64,000 bases of DNA from an uncultured Desulfatitalea sp. (GTDB taxonomy: Bacteria; Desulfobacterota; Desulfobacteria; Desulfobacterales; Desulfosarcinaceae). Below the pieces are notes generated by a model. That model did no database searches and had not been told where the DNA came from. It saw only the letters and a list, made by a program, of their open reading frames with translations. This document shows positions 1 through 7,380 of this stretch, one piece after another. Position 1 is the first letter of the stretch, and each line of letters begins with the position of its first letter. The stretch covers positions 124,001-188,000 of the forward strand of contig CALMNL010000003.1 of assembly GCA_937868765.1 (NCBI GenBank), read 5' to 3'. The translations under genes were made by a program, and so were the position numbers.

Positions 1-941
1 TGGAGCAGCTCGCAGGTGTCGCGGATATCCTGCTCGGTGGGCATGAAGATCAACACATCCCCCTGGCGGCGCTCGCGGTGGAGCAGATCCATGGCCTTGG
101 CCGCCTGCTCGATGTGGGTACTCTCCTCCCCATTGTCGGCCAGGTTCGCCAGGTATCGTGTCTCCACCGGATACATGCGCCCCGAGACCTCGATGATCGG
201 TGCGCCGTCGAACGCCCGGGCGAACTTCTCCGTATCGATGGTGGCCGAGGTGATAATCACCTTCAGGTCCCGGCGGTGGCGCAACAACTGCCTGAGCAGC
301 CCCAGGATGAAATCGATATTGAGGCTGCGTTCATGCGCTTCGTCGACGATCAGGGTATCGTACTGGTTGAGCTGGCGGTCCGAATGGGCTTCGGCCAGCA
401 GGATGCCGTCGGTCATCAGCTTGATGCGCGTATCGGGCCCGGTGGACTCCTGGAAGCGGATCTTGACCCCCACAGTCCGCCCCACCGTTTCGCCCAACTC
501 TTCGGCGATGCGCCGTCCCACGGTCAGGGCTGCAATGCGCCGCGGCTGGGTCACCCCCACGGTGCCATCTATACCCCGGCCGGCGGCCAGGCACAGTTTG
601 GGCAGTTGGGTGGTCTTACCCGAGCCGGTTTCACCGGCCACCAACACCACCGGGTGGGCCTGGATGGCCGCGATGATCTCCTCGGCTTTGGCGCTGATGG
701 GCAGAGCGGTGTCGACGGCCAGGGGCAGCCCCTGGGACTGGCGCGCCTCGCGCCGGGCAATGGATTGCGAGAGGCGGCGGGCCAGACGTTCGCAGCGGGT
801 GTTCAACCTGGCTGGCGCCAGTCCCTGTCTGGCCGCCAGACGGATGTCCTGTATCTCGCGCAAAGCCGCTACGCGGTCCACGGTCAGCGCATTGGGCATT
901 TGTTCCGTAAGGGCTTTGATATGTTCGCTTATTGACGTCAC
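1..941 (-). CDS. hrpA: ATP-dependent RNA helicase HrpA, N-terminal part (cut by window edge)
   Basis: DEAH-box helicase of the HrpA/Prp22 type, expected to remodel RNA or ribosome-bound mRNA in the cytoplasm. About 313 residues are visible. The translation holds a Walker A motif (GETGSGKT), the following TQPRRIAA motif Ia, the DEAH box (VDEAHERS) and the SAT motif (ITSATI), in the right order. The gene runs leftwards off base 1, so the C-terminal helicase half and the HrpA-specific tail are not seen. I place the start at a GTG (bases 939-941) because an AGGA sits about 5 bases before it; the first in-frame ATG lies further inside, within EQMPN. It is divergent from the selenoprotein candidate, with a 141-base shared upstream region. 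HrpB would be the main alternative, but the N-terminal residues before the motor fit HrpA better. Confidence 0.88.
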   Translation of the reverse strand, partial: MTSISEHIKALTEQMPNALTVDRVAALREIQDIRLAARQGLAPARLNTRCERLARRLSQSIARREARQSQGLPLAVDTALPISAKAEEIIAAIQAHPVVLVAGETGSGKTTQLPKLCLAAGRGIDGTVGVTQPRRIAALTVGRRIAEELGETVGRTVGVKIRFQESTGPDTRIKLMTDGILLAEAHSDRQLNQYDTLIVDEAHERSLNIDFILGLLRQLLRHRRDLKVIITSATIDTEKFARAFDGAPIIEVSGRMYPVETRYLANLADNGEESTHIEQAAKAMDLLHRERRQGDVLIFMPTEQDIRDTCELL

Positions 942-972
942 TTGGATCCTGCACTACTTAATCGGCATTTGG

Positions 973-1002
973 TTGCATCTCGATACGGAATGTTCCTATC
1001 AT
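973..1002 (+). promoter_or_regulatory. Candidate sigma70-type promoter for the flavin disulfide reductase gene
   Basis: TTGCAT at 973-978 and TATCAT at 997-1002 are separated by 18 bases and lie about 80 bases before the ATG at 1083, in the divergent intergenic region. Read from consensus only. Confidence 0.4.
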
Positions 1003-1082
1003 ACCTTGTATCGGTTTTGAACCTGAGTACGCCAAAGCGTGGCGCGCAATTAACGATCCCAACCCATTCAAAGGAGACGCCA

Positions 1083-2441
1083 ATGAAATTCGTGATCATC
1101 GGTGGAGACGCAGCCGGCATGAGCGCCGCCAGCCGCGCCAAGCGCCAGGACCCCTCCCTGGAGGTGATCGTTTTCGAACAGACCCAGACCGTTTCTTACA
1201 GCGCCTGAGGGATCCCCTACAATATCTCCGACCCCCGGCGGGCGGTCGACGATTTGGTAGTGCGTACCGCAGAGGCGTTCCGCAAGAAATCAGGAATCGA
1301 TATGCGGCTGGGCCATCGGGCCGAAGCGATCGATATAGCCGGGGGGCATGTCACCGGCAGTGGGCCGGACGGCAAATCGTTCGCCCTGGGCTATGACCGT
1401 CTGCTCATCGCCACGGGCGCGGCCCCCATCGTACCCCGGCGGCCAGGTTTCGACCGCCCCGAAGTGGTGGTGGTCAAAACCCTGGAAGACGCCCAGGCCA
1501 TCAAGGCGCGCCTGCAAAGCGGCAGCGTCAAACGGGCGGTCATCATGGGAATGGGGTACATCGCCATGGAAATGGCCGAGGCGTTGAGCCTGCGGCAGGT
1601 CACGGTGACCATGGTCAAGCCCCGGGCCGAACTGCTTCCCTGGCTGGATGCCGAACTGGCGGCCACCGTGCGCGGGGAACTGGAGCACCATAAGGTCGAA
1701 TTGCGCACCGGCTTCGACGTCGCGCGTATCGAGGCAGGTAAGGGAAGCAATGTGGCGGTGGTCGATGCCAGCGGTGCCTCCCTGGCCGCAGACCTGGTGA
1801 TCGTGGCCGTGGGCGTGCAGCCCAACAGCCGCCTGGCCGCCGATGCCGGGCTGCAACTGGGGCCGGCCCGCGCCATCGCCGTGGATCGCCAAATGCGCAC
1901 CTCCAACCCGGCCATCTATGCCGCCGGCGATTGTGCCGACGCCTTCCACGTGGTCACCGGCCAGCGCGCCTGGATTCCCCTGGCTCTGCGGGCCAACCGC
2001 GCCGGATGGGCCGTGGCCGACCATCTCACGGGCAGAGAAGTCGCCCTCCAGGGCATCGCCGGCACCGCCGTGTTCAAGGTGTTCGACCTGCAGGTGGCCC
2101 GCACCGGCCTGAGCGTGGCCGAAGCGGCCCAGGCCGGGTTCGATGCGACCGCCGTTACCATCTCGGCCTCCTCCCGGGCCCACAGCCACCCCGGGGGCAG
2201 CCCCCTTCAGGTGCACCTGGTGGGCGACCGGCGCACCGGCCGCCTGCTGGGGGCGCAGATGGTGGGCCGCGAAGGCGCAGCGCACCGCATCAACGCGCCG
2301 GCCGTGGCCCTGCACGCCACCATGACCGTCGAGCAGTTCGGCCAGTCCGACCTGGCCTACGCGCCGCCCTTCGGCCCCAGCTGGGACCCGCTGCTGGTGG
2401 CGGCCAATCAGTTGATCAAGAAGATGAAAGAAGAAAGCTAA
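1083..2441 (+). CDS. Candidate selenoprotein: CoA-disulfide reductase / NADH oxidase-like flavoprotein with TGA at the active-site Cys codon
   Basis: Pyridine nucleotide-disulfide oxidoreductase of the CoA-disulfide reductase/NADH oxidase/polysulfide reductase group, 452 residues if TGA at 1206-1208 is read through. Before the TGA: FAD-binding [17 protein letters not shown] and VSYSA. After it, in the same frame: GIPYNIS. The family normally has YGACGLPY here, the Cys being the redox residue that cycles through a mixed disulfide or sulfenate, so the TGA (codon 42) replaces exactly that Cys and probably encodes selenocysteine. Downstream are the NAD-binding [16 protein letters not shown], a second FAD motif YAAGDCAD and the family C-terminus [18 protein letters not shown], with no frameshift or other stop. 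AGGAG lies 8 bases before the ATG. Total length fits the family (about 440-460). A simple nonsense mutation is the alternative, but the site and the intact remainder argue against it. YjbQ follows 25 bases later. Confidence 0.82.
1230..1247 (+). promoter_or_regulatory. Candidate bacterial SECIS hairpin
   Basis: GACC (1230-1233) pairs with GGTC (1244-1247), then a C-C mismatch, then CC with GG, closing a GGCG loop at 1237-1240. The loop begins 28 bases after the TGA and starts with G, which fits the spacing (roughly 16-37 bases) and loop preference described for bacterial SECIS elements. It lies inside the coding region, as expected for bacteria. Pairing was judged by eye. Confidence 0.5.
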
Positions 2442-2466
2442 TCAAAGGAAGCAGAGGGAAGCCGAA

Positions 2467-2883
2467 ATGAAAAGCTATCGCCAGGAGCTATATTTCGAAG
2501 TGCCCACCCGCCGGGCGTTCATCAACATCACCCCCCAGGTGGAAGCCTGCCTGCGGTCCAGCGGCATCCAGGAGGGCCTCGTGCTGGTCAATGCCATGCA
2601 CATCACCGCCAGCGTCTTCATCAACGACGACGAGTCTGGCCTGCACCACGACTACGATCAGTGGCTGGAGCGCCTGGCGCCCCACGCCCCCGTCTCCCAG
2701 TACCGCCACAACGTGGGCGAAGACAACGCCGACGCCCACATGAAACGCCAGATCATGGGCCGCGAAGTGGTCGTCGCCGTCACCGCCGGCAAGCTCGACT
2801 TCGGCACCTGGGAGCAGATCTTCTACGGTGAGTTCGATGGCCGGCGGAAGAAGCGGGTACTGGTGAAAATTATTGGTGAGTAA
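2467..2883 (+). CDS. yjbQ: YjbQ family protein (UPF0047)
   Basis: 138 residues, full length for the YjbQ/UPF0047 family, small homotrimeric proteins with a conserved His/Asp/Glu cluster; some members show weak thiamine-phosphate synthase activity, but the physiological role is not settled. Seen here: the characteristic [15 protein letters not shown] segment, [20 protein letters not shown] and the C-terminal [19 protein letters not shown]-rich reading frame with AGAGGGAAGCCGAA ahead of the ATG supports the start. It follows the flavin reductase gene by 25 bases in the same direction and could be co-transcribed. No targeting signal. Confidence 0.88.
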   Translation: MKSYRQELYFEVPTRRAFINITPQVEACLRSSGIQEGLVLVNAMHITASVFINDDESGLHHDYDQWLERLAPHAPVSQYRHNVGEDNADAHMKRQIMGREVVVAVTAGKLDFGTWEQIFYGEFDGRRKKRVLVKIIGE

Positions 2884-2976
2884 GCTCGGCCCAACGCAAA
2901 TCGGCTGGCGGCCTGATCTGACCGTCGGAGGATTGATTCGCAGTGCCGGCGGATGGCGGCAGTAAAGGAGATGTGA

Positions 2977-3261
2977 CAGGCAAAGTTGCTCCATGCGCTC
3001 AAGGCCGAAGGCACGGTTCCGGAATTTGTCGCCACCAAGGTGGCCGAATTGATGAAAAGGCCCTTGGAGGAGATCTGGCGCAAGGGTTGAGACAAGCCTT
3101 TGATAGCCGAAAGCAATATGCTTTGTTTCTATACGGTGCGCAAGCTGGACATCGCAATGACTGATCTGGCGCGCCAGTTTGATATCTCAAGGGTGGCGGT
3201 CAGCAAATCGATCCGGTGGGGAGAAGAAATCAGTCAGCGAGGGGGATATCAACTGATGTAA
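2977..3261 (+). pseudogene. Remnant of a Y1 (IS200/REP-associated) transposase, C-terminal part
   Basis: An open frame with one internal TGA (3088-3090) encodes a segment ending ELMKRPLEEIWRKG, then the stop, then in the same frame SNMLCFYTVRKLDIAM and the helix-turn-helix-like DLARQFDISRVAVSKSI, closing at TAA 3259-3261. This matches the C-terminal region common in REP-associated Y1 transposase-like proteins (a motif such as LLCFWAVRELGxSMTELAxxLxIS). The catalytic HUH and Tyr parts are missing upstream, where a stop (2974-2976) interrupts the frame. I read it as a decayed fragment. The internal TGA has no Sec logic here because the position is not a conserved Cys. Confidence 0.6.
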
Positions 3262-3583
3262 GTTATAAATTTAAGGGCGTCTCCTGAACACTCCAAAGAA
3301 AGTGGGGATTAAACGCGCGCGCTGAATAATAAGCCACGAAGTTCATGGAAGCATTTTAGCGGTCTCTTCCAAGAATGAGAGTCTCTGCCGTGAAGGGCAA
3401 TTTTCTTTGATAGCGTATGCGTTATCATGAGCAGCAGCCGTCTACTATATGGCAGTTTTAATGGTCGATTCCTCACAAAAGCAGTATTCGTGCCTGCAAT
3501 ATTGTGTGGTTCTTCACAGATAACAAAAAAAGCGAAATATCTGCCAATACAAGCCCTCAAACCGGGAAGCTCCATTTAAAATC
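3262..3583. other. AT-richer intergenic stretch without a supported gene
   Basis: Base composition is visibly richer in A/T than the neighbouring genes. An 88-codon minus-strand frame (3309-3575) exists but has no ribosome binding site and no recognisable family, so it is not called. Together with the transposase remnant to the left and the lipoprotein to the right it may mark an acquired segment. Confidence 0.4.
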
Positions 3584-3628
3584 GAAAAAACAAGGCACTG
3601 GAAATGATGAGCTGGCGCTCCCAGTGCC
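3584..3628 (-). terminator. Rho-independent terminator of the FG-GAP lipoprotein gene
   Basis: An 8-bp stem GGCACTGG (3594-3601) / CCAGTGCC (3621-3628), with an inner GAGC/GCTC stem in the loop, is followed on the minus strand by TTGTTTTTT (plus bases 3584-3592). It lies just beyond the stop codon of the minus-strand gene. Confidence 0.7.
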
Positions 3629-3658
3629 CTTGGATCACTTGCCGGAAATTGATTTGCC

Positions 3659-6600
3659 CTATTCGAAATGATAGAGTGCCAGGGCGGAACCGATCACTAT
3701 CTCCCTATCCCCATCGCCGTTTATATCTTTCGATACGAGCTGATTGTATCGACCCAGATAGCCGCCGAGTCTTCCCGAGGACCATTCGAGCCGATCTGCC
3801 GTATCATCGTAGACCATCAGCCCGTCATCGCCGGCAATGATGATATTAAGCGATCCATCGTGATCGAGGTCGTCGACCCCAATGGCATTGATGGATTGGC
3901 CCACGGAAGGATAGAGCGTCGTTATTAAAGAAAACACGGCGTCATTGCGGCTATACACAGCGATATCTCCGGTGCTCTTGCCTATCAATATTTCCGGGCG
4001 GTCATCCCTATTCAGGTCGTGAACTGCCAAAGCGGTCGATTGGATTTGTTGTATCCAATCCATTTGATGGGTAATGCCGTCAAATGCATAGACGAGACCT
4101 TCGCTGACCGAAGAGATGATTTCTATATGCCCATCCTCGTCGATGTCGCTCAAGATAATGTCCGTGATTTCACCCCACGAGTTACTTAAGCTCGTGCTTT
4201 GCCACTCTTGTTGGGCGGTTGCTCCGTTGAATACCACGATATGCATGCCTGTTGCGCCGGTGGTCAGAACATTCTGCCCCACTACGATCTCCACCTGCCC
4301 ATCGCTGTCGATATCGCCCAATGCCAATTTCGTGAAGCTCGTACCCGTATATTCAATGCTGCTGCGCTCCAGCGTGTGCGTTGGACCATCGTAAATCTGA
4401 ATCAGCGCATCGTAAGTATCTGCTGTTGCAATGACGAACTCAGTTACTCCGTCTCCGTCCACATCACCGATCTTGACGGCGTTGACCCCCGACCAGGCAA
4501 TGATATTGGGCAGATCCGTAGAACGCCACTCGAGCGCATGGGTCTGGGCATCGAAGATATGGACGATCCCATCGGCGTAATGGCTGTTACTTTCGAATGA
4601 AACCATCACGAGCTCATCGCGCCCATCGTCATCGACATCGCCGACATCCACGGCACTTAACGGCCCATCGATGTGGATGCTCTGCCATTCGATGGTTCTG
4701 CTTTGGACGCCGGCGATATACAAATGGTCTTCTCCAGTGGAACTGCCGCCCGCTCCCCAGAGGATTTCCATGGCACCGTCATGGTCAACGTCCCCTATCG
4801 CCATTCCGTCCACACCGTGCTCCGGATTCGAAATCAACCACAACTCGGAAAGCGTGACGGCGTCATGGCAATGAATTTGGCCCCACTGGCCATCACCGTA
4901 CAAGATTTCCGGCCTATAATCTCCATTGACATCCGAAAGAAGCAGTGTGTTGATATCGAGGTCCGTTGCGATTTCACTCTGGGGCGTTTTGATATCCGCA
5001 TCCAGGATGGTGATGAGGTACCACGCATTCGCCCCCACAATTTCTTCCATGCCATCCCCATCGACGTCGCCGAGGTCCACCAAGTTCCCAAAACCGTTGA
5101 GATAATCCCAGTCCAGGGAATGGGTGGCGCCATCGATGACATAGCCATGCCCATTTCCGCTCGTGGAAACGATCTCCGGAGACGCGTCGTGGTCCACATT
5201 CCCAATGGCGATCGACGTGCCGCCCCAGGTGGTGGTGGACCACAATAAACTATGGTCTCGGCCCGTGAAAACGCTCAAATTGGCTCCGTTGCTAGTGATG
5301 ATTTCCAGATCTCCGTCTCCGTCCGTGTCGTCGATGGCCATCGTGGAAAGTGAAGCGCCGGTGCTGAAGCTATCGATTTGGGAGTAGTTCGCCCCATCGA
5401 AGATTAAGATGGTCCCATTTTCCAAGGCTATATAGATTTCGAAGAGATCATTTCCATCCATGTCCGCGGGAATGATTCGCCTGATGGACGCTGCCAGAGG
5501 GCTGCTCGACCAGATTTGATCGTATTGCCCCGAAGTATTCTCCCGGAGGATATACCAAAAGTTATTCGCGGCAAAGCCTTCCGTTGACGCGCCAACAACA
5601 ATTTCGACGGTGCCGTCGTTATCGATATCTAGTGCGCTCAAACCGGTATCACCGATATTGGTCCCAAAAATGCCGTACTTCCACCGCAGATTCAACAATT
5701 CCGGGTCGGCCGGGGCCCCTGCCGTCGCCGTTATGACAATGGTGTCCGGGGAACTATTCAACGCGCCATCATCCACAACAAGCTGGAGTCGATACTGTCC
5801 GATGCGGTTTGGTGTAAAACCGGGTGTCGAAGAATATGGATCATCGAGCGTCGGACAATCTCCGCCTGCCGGACAGTAGGTAAAAGACCAAACATAGGAA
5901 ATGGGATCATTGTCCGGATCATAACTCGTTCCACCATTCAAGACCACGGTGGTATTGACCTGGACGGTTCTGTCGTTGCCGGCATAGGCGATAGGGGCCA
6001 TATTGTCGTCTGAAGGAGTAGTAAACCAATAATCATAGACCCAATCGATTGAATCGTTCGCTTCGAGATCTGCTTCGAGTCGGCAATAACCGGTTTCATT
6101 GAATGACATGCGCACCCAGCTATTGTTACGGCCGCTGACCATCAAGATGCCTTGATAGGGCCAATCATCGAATCGGGTGCACAGAGCAAGTTCCGTGCGA
6201 ATCTCGACATATCCGTGATCGGGATCATAATACCGCCCGCTCATGGTCGACTCTGCTTCGCCGGCATGCTGGCCGGAAACGATCGTGTAATCGTTGGCCC
6301 AATATACTTTGCCGGTAGCATCGTCGCGCATCAAGAGGTCCAATTGGTCCGTTTCTGATGCATCGGCATTCAAACGGGCATCGATCCATCCAGACATGAC
6401 GTAAGAGACTTCCGGCTCAGTTAAGGCCAAGGAACTGAATGACATTCTGAATTGCTGAATTGCTCCCCCCGAGTTGGCTCGACCGGCTATGCGGCCATTT
6501 CCATCAATGAAGATGTCGTCCTCGCAAAAATTGGTGTAATCAAAAGAGCCCGTGAAATCCCCGGTGGACTCATCGACATCCATTGTGACGGATAAAGAGC

Positions 6601-6997
6601 CGCCGCAACTTCCATAGACTGTGTTGCGGGTGTTTGCGAGTGGCCGTTTTTGACTCGTATTGAAATCCACAGCCACATTCAGCCTGAGAGTGGAACCTCT
6701 AACCGAGCGCAGCATGCGCTGCCGGTAGGGATTAGAGAATTGGCTTGACGCATTGGCGCCTTGTGAGGACGGACCTTCCAACGTGACCGAACCGAACCCA
6801 CCGGCGGAATAGCTTCCGATGGATAGATCCATGGCGTTTTCTTCAGTAAGCACCGCCTGGGTCGTAACGCCAGTGTAATTCAAGGATGATGGGGAAATAG
6901 TATCGCCTGAACCACCTGACCCACCCCCGCCGCAGGCGATTAGGGTGATGCTTATCAATAGCAATAAAAGCGTGGTTTTGTTCTTTCCTGGTATCAT
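3659..6997 (-). CDS. Large FG-GAP/VCBS-repeat lipoprotein with a PKD-like domain
   Basis: 1112 residues. The start at 6997 is chosen over an upstream ATG because AGGAGGAG directly precedes it and because the protein then begins with a clean lipoprotein signal: basic MIPGKNK, a hydrophobic run, and the lipobox LIAC followed by GGGGSGGSGD, so it should be lipidated and surface or periplasm exposed. Residues about 330-430 form a PKD/Ig-like domain (AYAGNDRTVQVN, LNGGTSYDPDNDPISYVWSF). Residues about 440-1110 are roughly a dozen FG-GAP/VCBS-type beta-propeller repeats with calcium-loop-like motifs (DTDGDGDLEI, DVDGDGMEEI, DINGDGDREI). The N-terminal part is unassigned. Function is probably binding or adhesion; the ligand is unknown. 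It is less GC-rich than neighbours and sits beside a transposase remnant, suggesting transfer. Confidence 0.85.
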   Translation of the reverse strand: MIPGKNKTTLLLLLISITLIACGGGGSGGSGDTISPSSLNYTGVTTQAVLTEENAMDLSIGSYSAGGFGSVTLEGPSSQGANASSQFSNPYRQRMLRSVRGSTLRLNVAVDFNTSQKRPLANTRNTVYGSCGGSLSVTMDVDESTGDFTGSFDYTNFCEDDIFIDGNGRIAGRANSGGAIQQFRMSFSSLALTEPEVSYVMSGWIDARLNADASETDQLDLLMRDDATGKVYWANDYTIVSGQHAGEAESTMSGRYYDPDHGYVEIRTELALCTRFDDWPYQGILMVSGRNNSWVRMSFNETGYCRLEADLEANDSIDWVYDYWFTTPSDDNMAPIAYAGNDRTVQVNTTVVLNGGTSYDPDNDPISYVWSFTYCPAGGDCPTLDDPYSSTPGFTPNRIGQYRLQLVVDDGALNSSPDTIVITATAGAPADPELLNLRWKYGIFGTNIGDTGLSALDIDNDGTVEIVVGASTEGFAANNFWYILRENTSGQYDQIWSSSPLAASIRRIIPADMDGNDLFEIYIALENGTILIFDGANYSQIDSFSTGASLSTMAIDDTDGDGDLEIITSNGANLSVFTGRDHSLLWSTTTWGGTSIAIGNVDHDASPEIVSTSGNGHGYVIDGATHSLDWDYLNGFGNLVDLGDVDGDGMEEIVGANAWYLITILDADIKTPQSEIATDLDINTLLLSDVNGDYRPEILYGDGQWGQIHCHDAVTLSELWLISNPEHGVDGMAIGDVDHDGAMEILWGAGGSSTGEDHLYIAGVQSRTIEWQSIHIDGPLSAVDVGDVDDDGRDELVMVSFESNSHYADGIVHIFDAQTHALEWRSTDLPNIIAWSGVNAVKIGDVDGDGVTEFVIATADTYDALIQIYDGPTHTLERSSIEYTGTSFTKLALGDIDSDGQVEIVVGQNVLTTGATGMHIVVFNGATAQQEWQSTSLSNSWGEITDIILSDIDEDGHIEIISSVSEGLVYAFDGITHQMDWIQQIQSTALAVHDLNRDDRPEILIGKSTGDIAVYSRNDAVFSLITTLYPSVGQSINAIGVDDLDHDGSLNIIIAGDDGLMVYDDTADRLEWSSGRLGGYLGRYNQLVSKDINGDGDREIVIGSALALYHFE

Positions 6998-7380
6998 GCT
7001 CCTCCTCCCTAGAATCCTTTGTGCAGTGTCCATAGCGCGCATGCAAAACCACGGCGCAGCATTGCCCCCTGTTTTTGATCCATCGATTGAAATAAGGATG
7101 CTTTTGAAGCCTTTGGGTGTGCAAAACTAGTATCGAACGATCGGGCAAAAGTCAAATCAATACAGCGTGAGCGATATGAGCAGCAGTTGGGCAAACGAAG
7201 ATACGGAAAAAGAATCGCAATCGAAGGCTCGGGGTGGGCTTGGGCTACAAATGCCTAAAGGGTTGTTCAAAGAACAAGCGTGTTATATGTATGGCCTGCC
7301 CATCGCGCGCCCGACTTGTTCCCGGGAGCGTTTTTGTTTCTTGGCTATGTGATTTGGATTTGGGGTTTTAGAAGGAAAAG
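6998..7380. other. Divergent intergenic region between the lipoprotein and the FAD/Fe-S oxidoreductase
   Basis: Holds the upstream regions of two divergent genes. A 61-codon plus frame (7167-7352) lacks a ribosome binding site and any recognisable motif, so it is not called. No tRNA or riboswitch pattern seen. Confidence 0.4.
7127..7155 (-). promoter_or_regulatory. Candidate promoter for the FG-GAP lipoprotein gene
   Basis: On the minus strand TTGACT (plus 7150-7155) is followed after 17 bases by TACTAG (plus 7127-7132), about 130 bases before the ATG at 6997. The -35 is good, the -10 weak. Confidence 0.3.

Noticed and set aside
16-935. Plus-strand open frames of 285-334 codons opposite HrpA
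   Set aside because: The minus-strand translation has the Walker A, DEAH and SAT motifs of HrpA; the plus frames are its shadow and have no recognisable motif.
1254-2441. A separate start for the flavoprotein at 1254, as a 395-aa gene
   Set aside because: It would lack the FAD-binding N-terminus and the redox residue, and has no ribosome binding site; the reading frame is continuous with the ATG at 1083 across the TGA.
3088-3090. TGA in the transposase remnant as selenocysteine
   Set aside because: The position is not a conserved Cys of the family, no SECIS-like hairpin is nearby, and the 5-prime half is missing, so decay is the simpler reading.
3309-3575. 88-codon minus frame
   Set aside because: No ribosome binding site, no motif, low-GC background where long frames are less expected but not informative.
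7167-7352. 61-codon plus frame upstream of the giant oxidoreductase
   Set aside because: No ribosome binding site or recognisable motif; sits in a divergent promoter region.
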